A stretch of 64,000 bases of DNA from Parietaria judaica (GCA_954871525.1 OX940865.1:25280420-25344419); one strand, 5' to 3'. Counted from the first letter of the stretch, positions 1 through 9,978 are shown. Notes: generated from the letters alone by a model not told the origin. Numbers and translations are program-made.

Positions 1-480
1 ATCATAGTAATTAGTAAATAAGATATGCAAGCGGTAAGCGTACACATCTACATTAAGAGCTGACTACTATAATTTTCTACGTCCTTTTATTTTTGTATAT
101 GCTATATACATTTTCTAGTTTGGGATTAGGGCTTTAATTTTAACACCATGATTATTTGAGTTTTTAACATTAAAGCTGCAAGTTAAAGCTCACCAAATGT
201 ACGGTTTAATAGATATGGTTTATATAGTAACAATACTAATAATCCTCCATTTAAAAAGAGATAAATGTGTTCTATTGTATTTTTTTTGTTTAACTTTTCC
301 AGGCATGAGTTGGGTGTGAAGCTCAAACGACAAGGAATACCATTAACGACATCCAGTACTCCAACCTTCCGCTGAGATGGAGAAACGACATGTCTCTTGG
401 AGCATCGATTGAATACAGATACACAGTCTGACAGCTCACAACTATACACAAGGAAATTAATGGTTGACCGTTGACCTTCG
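1..480. other. Intergenic, no recognised gene
   Basis: AT-rich sequence. A minus-strand open frame at 183-449 (88 codons) has no motif, domain or family resemblance that I recognise, and its start lies in a low-complexity context. I do not call it a gene. It could be one exon of a gene running out of the window, but no clear splice site pair decides this. Confidence 0.4.
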
Positions 481-486
481 TTCTCA

Positions 487-770
487 GTGGTTCTGGCCGC
501 ACAAAAACACCGTGAGTTTAGTTCGCGACGTTTTCTCGTGGTTCGCGACGCATCGCGATTTTGCGGCGATCAGTCGCGACTAGCTTCAACCATCGCGATT
601 TCCGTCAACTTCGGCCTCTCTCTCCCTCTCACATACCCTCTCTCTCTCTCTCATCGCGAACCATCGCGAGCTCGCCGGTCACGATGCATCGCGACTTCTC
701 TTCCCGCGATTTCCGGCGACCAAGCCGCGACGGGTCGCGACGTCGCCATGCACAACAGTGGTTATGGTTC
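487..770. repeat. TCGCGA-rich, CpG-dense island of unknown origin
   Basis: About 280 bp of GC-rich sequence in otherwise AT-rich DNA. The hexamer TCGCGA occurs roughly nine times between about 510 and 745, with CT-rich runs between copies. Open frames here exist on several strands and phases because stop codons are scarce in such sequence, so I do not call them coding. It may be part of a transposable element or a decayed gene. Confidence 0.5.
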
Positions 771-779
771 ACGTGTCTT

Positions 780-2600
780 GCAATCTTTTATGTATTTTGA
801 TTCGTGGATCGGTCCCGGTATTAAATTCTAAAGTTGAATTAAAAATCATTTATAAAATTAATTTTCAATATGAAAATGTAAAGCCGAAAATTGTAAAAGA
901 AGAATCATATTTCCGGTTCTCTTGTAAATCTGGCTCAATAATTTTTTATTTTTTATTTTTAAGAAGAGGATATAGGAAAAAAGATATTGAATGTTGTTAA
1001 TTCACATTTTAATTTTCCAATGATATGAGTTTATGTGGTGTGACCTTTAATTTGTTATAAAGATTGCATCATCAGATTTTGATCCACAGTCAAATCTTTA
1101 CACGCCAAAAAAAAAAATATTATTTTCACAGAATATTTTTATATGTTGCTTCCTCACAAGGAAAAACGATTTTGAGATCATCGAATTTTAAGAAACACTA
1201 AAGAGACATGTATTATATTAACCTTCAATCAAATTGACCATTTCAAGACTTAGTGATACTTATTAACACTTAAAAATAAGCTGTGCTATTTTGTCTACTA
1301 TAATTAAGTATTAACCACTTGCAATATGAAATTTATGAGGCTAATTGATAAAATTTATCTGGTTAATAAAGCTCAATTTTTAGGACACATAGGCTGTAGC
1401 TAAGAATATGTCCGACATGCATACCTCACGTGAATAGAGTATTCCACGTGCATGCTAAGAATTTAGTATTATTTTAGTAAATAAAAAAAACAAGACTCTA
1501 ATTATACTTTCACTCTGACATAATTAGTCACAAATTATTATAATCACATGGTTATTCAAAAATATTTTACGAAACTCAGGGAATAATATGTGCTTCTTGA
1601 ATAATATTATATACCGAAAGACAAAATGAACATAAATTTCTTAAGACACAAATATACTTTGTTAATGTAATTACCAAAGAAGATAGCATAAGCATATTAT
1701 TATATTATTCACATGCACACATAACATAGATAATTATTGAATTATGTCATAATTATGCTAATTGGTAATTTGGTATAGCTCACCCTCTATTAGTATTAGA
1801 TATATGCATATATAATTATATTTAATTCAGTCTTGTACGATGTGTAAACAATTCAAAATTTTATATTCAACTATTAGACTTATGCCTTTATATATATATT
1901 TATAATGGTACTTTACCCACTATTACACAGAAATATACTGTTTAAAATTTATGTCCCGACAATTATCAATAGTTGCTATATAAATGACATACTAACTACT
2001 TTTTGCGATTATAATATCCGAAGCTTCTTTACTATTCTTTGTTAATTTGATGTCGTTCGAATATCAATTTTAACTCATTATAATATCAAATATAAAATTC
2101 CAAAAAATCCCTTTAAAGAAACTAACCCATTCCAAGTTCCAACCAAAGACACTACTATAATAGCCACTTTAATAATATATATACTCTTTGTTTGGTATCA
2201 CAAGAAACTTTAAATGTGATATATATATCCTAGTAATAAATGGGTAAAAAGAAAGGGACTTTAAATGACAAATAAATGATTAGCGGATTGAAAAATCATA
2301 TGGGCAATAACTATAATTTAATTTCATGAGACATGATACTAATATGAACCCAACATTCTCTGAATCATTCAATCATTCATGTATTTTTTTTTTTTTGGTT
2401 TATATATAATATATATTTTATTTTGACCTCTTTTTTGGGGGTTGGGAAATAAATATAGCCTAAAATAGGCATGAATATATGAATAAGCTTAGGCTTCGTC
2501 TTCTTTCGTGGTACTTTTCTCTCCGAAGTCCTCGTTGTCATTCTCTGTCATTACTCTCTCTCTCTCTCAACTGAAACACAACCCAAAGAAGAACAACTCT
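780..2600. other. AT-rich intergenic DNA
   Basis: No open frame with codon character and no recognised RNA gene. Homopolymer runs and TA-rich tracts are common. The last few hundred bases must hold the promoter of the DUF1191 gene. A TA-rich stretch near 2400-2415 and CT-rich leader-like sequence from about 2555 are compatible with that. Confidence 0.6.
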
Positions 2601-2603
2601 AAC

Positions 2604-2630
2604 ATGGCTGTTGCCTTTCCAAGCTCCTAG
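2604..2630 (+). promoter_or_regulatory. uORF 1 in the DUF1191 leader
   Basis: ATG followed by seven sense codons and TAG encodes MAVAFPSS. It lies 150 bases upstream of the main ATG in CT-rich leader-like sequence. If transcription starts upstream of about 2600 it would be translated before the main frame. Confidence 0.4.
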
Positions 2631-2697
2631 TTTCTCTCTCCTCTCACTCCCTTTCTCTGCTTCCGACACATCCCCATCTCCAAAGCTTCCAGCTTTA

Positions 2698-2745
2698 ATG
2701 GAGTCGCTGCTGTATATTCCTCGCCCAGCTCACCTGCGACGATAG
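2698..2745 (+). promoter_or_regulatory. uORF 2 in the DUF1191 leader
   Basis: ATG at 2698 and stop at 2743-2745 encode MESLLYIPRPAHLRR. It ends only eight bases before the main start at 2754. The close spacing leaves little room for reinitiation, so it could lower translation of the main frame. Confidence 0.4.
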
Positions 2746-2753
2746 CTCCATCA

Positions 2754-3614
2754 ATGGCGTTCTTGTCACCCACCAATATTGTTACAGCTCTCCTGTTATT
2801 GTTCATGTCCGATCCTTGTTGCAGCCTTGGCTACGACCCCGGATCGCTGACCGCCTTCTTCCGCGAAAGAGCGAGGACCGTCGTTGCGAAACCGGAGACG
2901 GGCTCGCTGTACCGAGTGCCCCTCCCGTCGAACTTCTCGGGAATGGAGCTCTCCTACGTGCGGCTCCGAAGCGGGAGCTTCCGCAACCGGGGGGTGAATT
3001 TCAGCTCCGTGTATTTCCCGCCAAACGTCGTCCCGAAGCCCTTCGTGAAGCGGCTCGGGATCGTGTACGGGAGCCTGGGCAACTGGTCGTCGCTGTTCTT
3101 CAGCGTGCCGAACCATTCACTCATCGCTCCGGTCGTCGGGTTCGCGATCTATGATTCCCCCGGCGATCTGAGCGCCAGGAGAGTCAACTTCACCGTCAAG
3201 GGGAAGCCGGTTTTGGTCCGGTTCAACGTGAAGCGGACAAATGACACGAAATGCGTCCAGTTCGGGGACGAAGGCGGGGTCGCGATCGAGGATATGGTCG
3301 GGAAGAGCGAGTGTTTGGCGAGGCGGCAGGGCTATTTCTCGGTGGTCGTCCCGGCGAAGGGGCTGAGAGTGAAGGGGAAGAGGTACGCGAAGTGGTGGCT
3401 GATCGGGTTCGGGGGCGGGTTTTTGGTCGTCGTTTTGGTGGTGGTGGCGGCGATCGCGGGCGTGAGGGTGGCGAGGAGGAGGCGGGTGAGGGAGATGGAG
3501 GAGCGGGCGCAAAACGGCGTGTCGCTCGAGGCGATGTGGGTCGGCGGGAGCAGAATGCCGTCGGCTTCCATGGTTAGGACTCAGCCTGCAATTGAGCATG
3601 AGTATACTCTTTGA
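2754..3614 (+). CDS. DUF1191 family membrane protein
   Basis: Single-exon gene for 286 aa. Residues 1-25 form a hydrophobic signal peptide. The next ~185 residues form an extracellular domain with six N-glycosylation sequons (N60, N82, N110, N120, N145, N163). One membrane segment lies at about 214-237, flanked by a basic stop-transfer cluster (RRRR at 241-244). A short cytoplasmic tail follows, ending in RTQPAIEHEYTL, a tail type I associate with DUF1191 proteins such as At4g01140. The biochemical role of the family is unknown. It should be a type I plasma-membrane or endomembrane protein. The gene is GC-rich compared with its AT-rich flanks, as is common for intronless plant genes. Other ATGs upstream open only the two short uORFs, and the chosen ATG directly precedes the signal peptide. 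Confidence 0.9.
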   Translation: MAFLSPTNIVTALLLLFMSDPCCSLGYDPGSLTAFFRERARTVVAKPETGSLYRVPLPSNFSGMELSYVRLRSGSFRNRGVNFSSVYFPPNVVPKPFVKRLGIVYGSLGNWSSLFFSVPNHSLIAPVVGFAIYDSPGDLSARRVNFTVKGKPVLVRFNVKRTNDTKCVQFGDEGGVAIEDMVGKSECLARRQGYFSVVVPAKGLRVKGKRYAKWWLIGFGGGFLVVVLVVVAAIAGVRVARRRRVREMEERAQNGVSLEAMWVGGSRMPSASMVRTQPAIEHEYTL

Positions 3615-5712
3615 TTTTTTTCACTATTTTTTTTAATTGCTTTGTGATTATTTGTTTATTTAGGCTTAGACATTTCAAAGAATCATTCTTTATTATTAGG
3701 GGAGTAATACCGCAAATTCTATGCGATTTTTTAGAAATTTAGAGTTGATAACAACATTTCGGTTATAAATCTTTGTTAATTAGTTTAGTGGTGTAATACC
3801 GCAAATTCGATGCGATTTTTAGAAATTCAGAACTGATTACTGCATTTCCGATTTTTTTTTTATTTAAAATGTGATGTGATTTTATAGAGTTTGAATGTTG
3901 TTTACCGTTTATGTGGTATTATTATGATAGTTGAATAGTAAATTCGGTATTACAGCATATTTTATCCATACAAATATACATTAATTCATATTCTAGATAA
4001 TGTTATAAATATAGATTTAATTAAATAAAAAGATCACTATTTTTTTTAGATAAGATATTAAACCTAAATAACAAAACAAGAAATTCATGTATAAGTATTT
4101 ATAATTAAGTAAGTTCTATTGAAAACTCTTTGTGACTTTAGAGTTAGACACCTTGAGCGAAGAAAAATATGTTATAATTTTTAAATTATGATAAAATCGA
4201 TGATACATTAAAATAATAGTTGACAAATAAAACCCCATGTGGTCGATTACCGCTTGCATTATTACTACTTTTACCATACTTTACCAAAATCAAACAGAAT
4301 TTTAGTACTAAATTATGAATAAATTCAATTTCTGTTGGTACATTTGAATGTTGAATACTTTTTTGATACGCTTAATAAAATTTATTATCCAGAATTTATT
4401 TTCCTTTTCTTATATATAATTAAATAGTCACATTTTAGATTCCCTAAATATGATTTATTTACCCAAAAAAAATCAATATTACTTTATCATTTATAAATAT
4501 GGAGAATAGTGATGCAAATAATAGTGTAGCAGTCAGTTATTACTTATTATGTTATGATATGCACTTATGTCCTTTTCTTTTCTTTTTTATTTCTTGGTAT
4601 ATAAGTTTAATGCTCACGTTTTAGACTTTCTTTCCAGAAAAATCATTTATTTATCTACTGAAATATATATCATCATTTTTGTCGGTCCGATTTGTCATAC
4701 ACGAATTTCAGTAATAAATTACAATTAAATATCATTTTTTAATTAAGGCGTCAATTGTCGCGCGATTCATTTCAAATTGACAAGATTCTCAACAAGTAGC
4801 TTCTTTAGTGTTTAAATTTACACTTAATTTATTTATAAGTTCCCACTTCCCACTATTATTAAAAATAAAAAATACTTTAAAAGATATAAAAAATTAAACT
4901 GATTAAATTCTCAATACTTAATAAAGCGTGCTTCTTCTGAATACTTCAATTTACGAAATATATTATGAGATGATACTGCTGAGTATTTGAAAATAAGCAT
5001 TATTTAGCGTTGAAAACTTAGTCTATAATAAAATCACTTCGAAACTGTAGCGATTTTTTTCAAAGAAAAAACTTATACCGTAATTATCTATTTCTTCTTC
5101 ACTCCATGCAAATAGTGCTTGTCTCTAATTAAACAGGCCTTTACTTTTGTTTTTGGCATATTACCGAGTGAAGTTTTTGTAGGACGGCAAATATGGCTCT
5201 CGTGCCACTAAATTACAATTCTCTATATATATCCAAATTGGATTTCAAAATAATCAATTATTTCCAATGAAGAAAGTGTAACAACAGTCCACGTCATATT
5301 CAATTAAGTTTTGAGTTTTGGTATACCGTATAATGGAATAGAATATAAGCCTAACAATTTTGGTGTCATCTTTGAAGAATATATCGATCATATTTAAAAA
5401 TGTTACCTTACTTCCAAAAAAAAAAAAAAAAACCCAGCGATATTAATGTCCATGACTGCTTGACGTGGAAAGAAAAGGTCATGTCGACAATTTAGCCGAT
5501 ATCATTATTGCTTTCTTATTAAAATTGAGACATTATTTTATTTGATTTCAATGGCCAATTCTTTGTTTAAAAAACTACATCATTTATTGAATTCACAATA
5601 GGCCGAAGAGTTCATACTTATGCGACAAAGTCAATTAAAAAATAACCTTTTAATTTTAAAGGGCTTGTGTAATTTTTTTGGCACAATTATAGCCACAATA
5701 ATATTCTAATTG
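3615..5712. other. AT-rich intergenic DNA with a short tandem duplication
   Basis: No gene seen. A ~65-bp block beginning near 3704 (taataccgcaaattctatgc) is repeated with changes from about 3789, an offset of ~85 bp. Poly-A runs occur, for example at 5416-5432. The first 100-200 bases should contain the 3' UTR and polyadenylation region of the DUF1191 gene. Confidence 0.6.
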
Positions 5713-5789
5713 TCATTGATAGACAAAGTTAATTTGCACCACCAATAACAATAACAATAGGATAATAATAGGACAGTAGCGACAACTAA

Positions 5790-6780
5790 TATACATATTA
5801 CTCGTTAATCGACGCCGAGGAGGAAGAAGGAAGTGTAGGACGAGAAGACTTATAATTGATGCCGAGGATGAGGAACGCAGAGGAGGAGGAGGAGGCTGAC
5901 GACGAGAAGATCCAATAACTGATGAGTCCGACGGCAATGACGGAGGAGGAAGAAGACGGGGGAGTTGGTCGACAACGCACTCGATTTCGGCATTGATGTG
6001 CAAAGCTTTGATGCGGGGGCCCTCGCCGGTAATCCCCAAAATGTGAGTCAAAATGGCTACCGACCGGACCAAAAAAAATTTGCCGCCCAAAACCCGGTAC
6101 CGGATTTATCCGGCTCCGGAAAAGGTCGGACCCGGATAAATCCGGTTCCGGGTTTATAAAAATATTTTTTTATTTATTTAATTCGTTTATTTAATGTGTA
6201 GTCCTTTAATCTGGGCCGTCGGATCGCGAGATCGACGGCCCAGATTATAACTTTTAGATTTTTTTAATTTTTTTAAAAAAGGCCGGAACCGGACCTATCC
6301 GGGTCCGACTTTTCCGGACCCGGATAGTTCCGGTTCCGACTTTTTCCGGACCCGGATAGTTCCGGGTCCGACTTAAAAAAAAAAAAGTGGATCCGGGTTT
6401 TAATCCGGATCCACATTTTTGCGAGTCGCCGGTGCTCCAAGTGGCCATGAGGTCTCGGCAGCAGCGCAGGATTCTGTCCGCCACAAATTCCGGAGCGTGT
6501 TTGCCTCTCACATGGATTAGCCCCAGCGCTAAGACGATGCCCTGCCTTGGATCTATCTCGGTCAACATTCTAGCAGTACTACTCGTCAAAAAACAGGTGA
6601 GCGTGGCGGACTCCTCACCCGTCCGCAGCGTGGCCGAGAAGCGTCTCGATGCTCCACTCCGCTGGCAGCTCGTCCACGCAATCGTAGTATTCTTGGGCCC
6701 GAGTCAAGCTCACCTTCGGATCTCCAATCACTCGAGAGCGTGATCGGATCATTCGATGGTGGTTCATATACCTTCTGCAA
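5790..6780 (-). pseudogene. Broken gene of unknown family with foldback insertion
   Basis: On the minus strand a coding-like frame starts at an ATG near 6767 and reads through DPKVSLTRAQEYYDCVDELP to a TGA after the residues AADG. A one-base shift continues it as EESATLTCFLTSSTARMLTE and then GIVLALGLIHVRGKHAPEF, ending near WSTGDSQKC. A GC-rich inverted-repeat insertion follows (about 6090-6420). Beyond it a third coding-like piece reads VAILTHILGITGEGPRIKAL. Frameshift plus insertion argue for a pseudogene. The helical, alanine/leucine-rich text faintly recalls plant F-box proteins of the At2g35280 type, but I cannot assign it. Its 5' flank is homologous to the 5' flanks of the two WRKY-like genes at 8.6-9.7 kb. 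Confidence 0.45.
6090..6420. mobile_element. Foldback (inverted-repeat) insertion
   Basis: Left arm (~6092-6160) and right arm (~6278-6345) are imperfect reverse complements built from CCGGA/TCCGG words. At the centre is a perfect 15-bp inverted repeat: 6207-6221 pairs with 6233-6247. A separate 10-bp perfect hairpin lies at 6387-6414 (arms gtggatccgg and ccggatccac). The structure fits a MITE or foldback element inside a coding sequence. I could not define a clean target-site duplication. Confidence 0.55.
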
Positions 6781-7110
6781 ATATAAAACTTGCAGAGAGG
6801 CTAGGATTTGGGTTATACGAATTCTTAACGTAGGTCACTTATTTATCTATATATGCATATATATAGATAGATAGAGACGATTATATTCGTACTTGTTTGT
6901 CTCAGAGTCGTTGACGGCTAAGTTATGTATATACATATATATATATATTGTATTTTTTAATTTCTTTTTATAATTGAAACTGTTTTATCAATAAGTGGCT
7001 TTTAAGTAGTATTTTTTTTTAATTATTATTGTAAGTATTATCGCATGGTGAATTGAAACTGTTTTAATTAGTTTTATAAATTGAATCTGTATAACTATTA
7101 GTAATAAAGT
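6781..7110. repeat. Diverged copy of the WRKY-like gene 5' region
   Basis: Sequence such as gctaggatttgggttatacg, a TA-rich block, cagagtcgttgacgg and ttgtattttttaatttcttt follows the same order as the upstream regions of the two WRKY-like genes (9005-9254 and 9710-9990). Similarity continues to about 7110 (matching ~10040-10140). It marks a third, older copy of the same promoter/leader region, here attached to a different, broken gene. Confidence 0.6.
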
Positions 7111-7387
7111 TTATTAGAAATCATCCGTTGATCCGTATAATGGTAATTAATCAAATTGTTATCAATAAAATAGTTTTACATAATTAGTACTTAATTAAAC
7201 GATTTTTAAAGAAGAACCCGAACCCCGGGCCCGGGGATCATGCTGGGGCCTAAATTAGTAAGGTATCTAATTAAATATATAGAAATTAAGATAACTTTGT
7301 ACAGAAATATATGAGAAGGTAAAAAAGTGACTTAAAAAAAACTATAAAACAAGATAAATATCAGTTGGTTAAATTAATACTTTTTTT

Positions 7388-7594
7388 ATGACCATAGGTT
7401 ATTGTGGGAACTCAAAGGTGATAAATGGCAAAGCCGAGACTGTGAAGGCATGCGATGACCCGCATAACTACGTGAGTTGGGATGGCATTCATGCCTCCGA
7501 GGCTGCAAATAAAATCGTCACTCGATCCATCTTCAATGGCTCTTTCTACAATCCTCATTCTCCTCTTACATGTCAAGAAGTATTTAAATTTTGA
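7388..7594 (+). pseudogene. GDSL esterase last-exon fragment
   Basis: The + strand frame contains CGNSKVINGKAETVKACDDP and VSWDGIHASEAANKIVTRSI. This is nearly identical to the last exon of the complete GDSL gene at 16905-17173, which is on the other strand. Similarity starts abruptly at the codons for DH in that exon, and a 2-base deletion just after it changes frame. No GDSL serine block or other exon lies nearby, so this is a truncated duplicate rather than a gene. Confidence 0.8.
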
Positions 7595-7900
7595 CCAATT
7601 GAAGTAACGTGAGTCCATAATGAATAATAGCAATAAAAGTAAAAGAGGCGGGACATCTTTTCGTCCATTTTTATTACAGATGTTTATTTTTTAATATAGT
7701 GCTATTAAACTATACTCGGAATTTAATTATTTCTAACCAAATGCGTGACTTTGAATTTTATGTATTTTTTTCGCGATTATTGCTAAAGCATATAAGATAT
7801 TGCTCCTCAATACTAGTGCCATCACCAAAGTTATCGAATTTTTATCGCGATTATTGCTAAAACATATAACATATCGCTCCTCAATACTAGTGTTCCGTTT
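7580..7900. repeat. MITE-like repeat plus ~75-bp direct repeat
   Basis: From about 7585 the sequence resembles the intron-4 repeat of the GDSL gene at 17255-17480 (aaattttgacc, gcggcacatcttttcgtc, attattg...catataagat). It belongs to a dispersed inverted-repeat family also present at ~28408-28736. Within it, tcgcgattattgctaaag...ctcctcaatactagtg at about 7770-7818 is repeated at about 7845-7892. Confidence 0.5.
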
Positions 7901-8557
7901 TTCTTATAATCTGAGTGTACAATCACTTTCCTTTTCCAAGTATGATCAGTATGGTGCTCAAAGTCTCAAACACAATATATATTGATCGAGATCGTGATTG
8001 AGTTGGCTGAAAATTTAATGGCAAGACACGGTAACATAGATTTATTTTGACGAGTTTAAAAAAATATTAATCCATTAAAATGACAATTAGACCTTACTAT
8101 TTCAGAACAAAAACGACAACCCTACACTATGATCGTGGATTTGATGGTGAAGTGAAGCAGATTTTTGTAATTGGAAAGAGCGTAATCTTGAGTGTGACAA
8201 AGTATGATGAAGAAAGAATTGGATTTAATGGAGATGATCAGACTTGTTAATTAAATAAATGCTTAATTAAAGAAGATATAATTTGGAGAATAATTGCACC
8301 CGGCGTGAAAAATAAAAAATATAACTAAGGTTAACTTAATGATGAATAAGAATATGCAATAAACCTTAACAAACAAACATAATTGTCAAATTAAACTTAA
8401 CAAACAAAAATAGAACTGTCAAAAAAGAAAGAAAGAAAGAAGATGCAATAAACCTTAACAGCCAAACAAAACTAATACATATTTTTTTGGCCAAAATTAA
8501 GAGAATTATCCATATTTCTTCCTGCACCACATGAATAAATCGAACAGTTAGCCCGCG
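7900..8557. other. Intergenic, no gene seen
   Basis: AT-rich sequence with a short GAAA tract near 8424-8440. No codon-like frame was recognised. Confidence 0.5.
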
Positions 8558-8654
8558 TGCATTAAAATACCAAAGTTTAACAAAATTCACAATATTAATT
8601 TTCATGAAAAATAATACAAATATCTTAGATTATAATGTAGATTTGTCACCTTGT

Positions 8655-8993
8655 TTATGAAGCCTTCTTGGGAGCAGCAGAGGCGGCCAAAGCCGCCGCC
8701 TTGTCCGGTCTTAGGTGAGTGTGTCGCCCTACATACGTGACATCAACCCACTCGGGATCTTCCGTCACCCGCTCCACAGACTTTTGGACGTTGCAGCCGC
8801 GGAACGCGCAGATGTAGTATTTTGTCGGGTATTGCTTTCCTTCGCCGAGCGAATCTCCACCGTTGGTATCCCAGTTATATCCATCGACGAAGGTCTCGGC
8901 ATTGTAAGACGGATGGCGAATTACGGTTCCCTGGTTTCTGCTGCACTCCGGATCCGGCATGCAGTATTCTCCGTTCACTCGAGGGTTGCCCAT
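8655..8993 (-). CDS. WRKY-derived mini-protein, copy 1
   Basis: Intronless frame for 112 aa. Residues 37-93 align to a WRKY domain: DGYNW, then YPTKYY, then a zinc site C62-x4-C67-x23-H91-x-H93, the spacing of group I/IIc WRKY fingers. The heptapeptide WRKYGQK is replaced by WDTNGGD, so the DNA-contacting beta strand is altered while the zinc-binding frame is kept. N-terminal residues 1-36 carry two further Cys (11, 17). The C-terminal tail is Ala/Lys-rich. There is no room for the usual long WRKY N-terminus. On the minus strand a TATA-like tract lies near 9055-9070 and a telo-box (AAACCCTA) at 9017-9024, 24 bases before the ATG. The frame stays open upstream of the ATG without another ATG. 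It could be a non-DNA-binding competitor or simply a decaying fragment, but domain conservation between copies favours function. Confidence 0.65.
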   Translation of the reverse strand: MGNPRVNGEYCMPDPECSRNQGTVIRHPSYNAETFVDGYNWDTNGGDSLGEGKQYPTKYYICAFRGCNVQKSVERVTEDPEWVDVTYVGRHTHLRPDKAAALAASAAPKKAS

Positions 8994-9016
8994 ATCTTCA
9001 GAGAATACAGAGAGCC

Positions 9017-9070
9017 TAGGGTTTGGGTTACGAATTCTAAACTTGGTTACTTCCTATCTATATATATAAA
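9017..9070 (-). promoter_or_regulatory. TATA-like tract and telo-box of WRKY-like copy 1
   Basis: Reading the minus strand, ctttatatatatagatagg is followed by AAACCCTA (9024-9017) and then the ATG at 8993. The same order is found for copy 2 (telo-box 9721-9714, ATG 9690). Telo-boxes are known plant elements linked to growth and translation genes. Function here is inferred. Confidence 0.4.
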
Positions 9071-9342
9071 GAGAGAGAGACGATTATATCTTAGAGAGAC
9101 GATTATTATATCTCGGAGTCGTCGGAAATACCAGCTGTTAGGCGGGCGGACATATCCGAAACGCCGGCGGATGGTTGGCCGATGGCCGTCCACCGCCGAG
9201 GATGCGCCGCCGTGATTAGACTCGTTGACGGAAGTTATATATATATATATATATTGCATTAAAATACCAAAGTTTAACAAAATTCACAATATTAATTTTC
9301 ATGTAAAATAATACAAATATCCAAGATTATAATGTAGATTTG

Positions 9343-9690
9343 TCACCTTGTTTGTGAAGCCTCCTTGAGAGCAGAAGATTCGGCCAAAGCCGCCGCCTTG
9401 TCCGGTCGTAGGTGAGTGTGTCGCCCTACATACGTGACATCGACCCACTCGGGATCTTCCGTCACCCGCTCCACAGACTTTTGGACGTTGCAGCCGCGGA
9501 ACGCGCAGATGTAGTATTTTGTCGGGTATTGCTTTCCTTCGCCGAGCGAATCTCCACCGTTGGTATCCCAGTTATATCCATCAACGAAGGCCTCGGCATT
9601 GTAAGACGGATGGCGAATTACGGTTCCCTGGTTTCTGCTGCACTCCGGATACGGCTCGCAGTATTCTCCGTTCACTCGAGTGTTGCCCAT
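9343..9690 (-). CDS. WRKY-derived mini-protein, copy 2
   Basis: Tandem paralogue of the preceding gene, 115 aa from the ATG at 9690. From DGYNW to the DKAAALA stretch the protein is identical to copy 1, including WDTNGGD in place of WRKYGQK and the C-x4-C-x23-H-x-H zinc site. The N-terminus differs at P4T, M12E, D14Y and T34A. The C-terminus is longer because the TAA of copy 1 is CAA here, adding QTR before TGA. The same telo-box (9714-9721 on the +) and TATA-like tract precede it. The frame runs open to about 9747 using a non-ATG codon, but the ATG at 9690 matches copy 1 and is preferred. Confidence 0.65.
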   Translation of the reverse strand: MGNTRVNGEYCEPYPECSRNQGTVIRHPSYNAEAFVDGYNWDTNGGDSLGEGKQYPTKYYICAFRGCNVQKSVERVTEDPEWVDVTYVGRHTHLRPDKAAALAESSALKEASQTR

Positions 9691-9978
9691 ATCTCCAGAG
9701 AATACAGAGAGCCTAGGGTTTGGGTTACGAATTCTAAACTTGGTCACTTCCTATCTATATATCTATATATATATAAAGAGAGACGATTATTATATCTCGG
9801 AGTCGTCCGAAATTCGGGCTGTCAGGCGGGCGGATAGGGTATTCCGGCGGACACATCCGGAACGCCGGCGGATGTGGCGGGCGCTGCTTCCGAGGATGGT
9901 CGGCCGATGTCCGTCCACCGCCGTGATCAGACTCGTTGACGGACGGCGAAGTTACATATATATATATTGCATTTTTTA

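Larger units (their letters stand above)
8558..9978. repeat. Tandem duplication, unit ~700 bp, two copies
   Basis: Copy 1 starts at about 8558 (tgcattaaaataccaaagtt) and copy 2 at about 9255 with the same words, an offset of ~697 bp. Each unit holds one WRKY-like gene, its 5' leader with TATA-like and telo-box sequences, and a GC-rich upstream part containing ggcgggcgga and cgccggcggatg. Copy 2 ends near 9978. The coding halves are nearly identical, while the upstream parts differ by insertions and deletions. Confidence 0.8.

Noticed and set aside
3117..3599. Long antisense frame over the DUF1191 gene
   Set aside because: A shadow of GC-rich coding sequence on the other strand, with no recognisable domain.
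7388..7900. Inverted copy of the whole GDSL exon 5-intron 4 junction
   Set aside because: The exon part is a real duplicate, but the adjoining similarity to intron 4 is better explained by a dispersed MITE family also present at 28.4 kb.
8715..9837. Plus-strand frames over the WRKY-like genes
   Set aside because: The minus strand carries the WRKY-type domain and zinc ligands. The plus frames are its mirror and show no domain.
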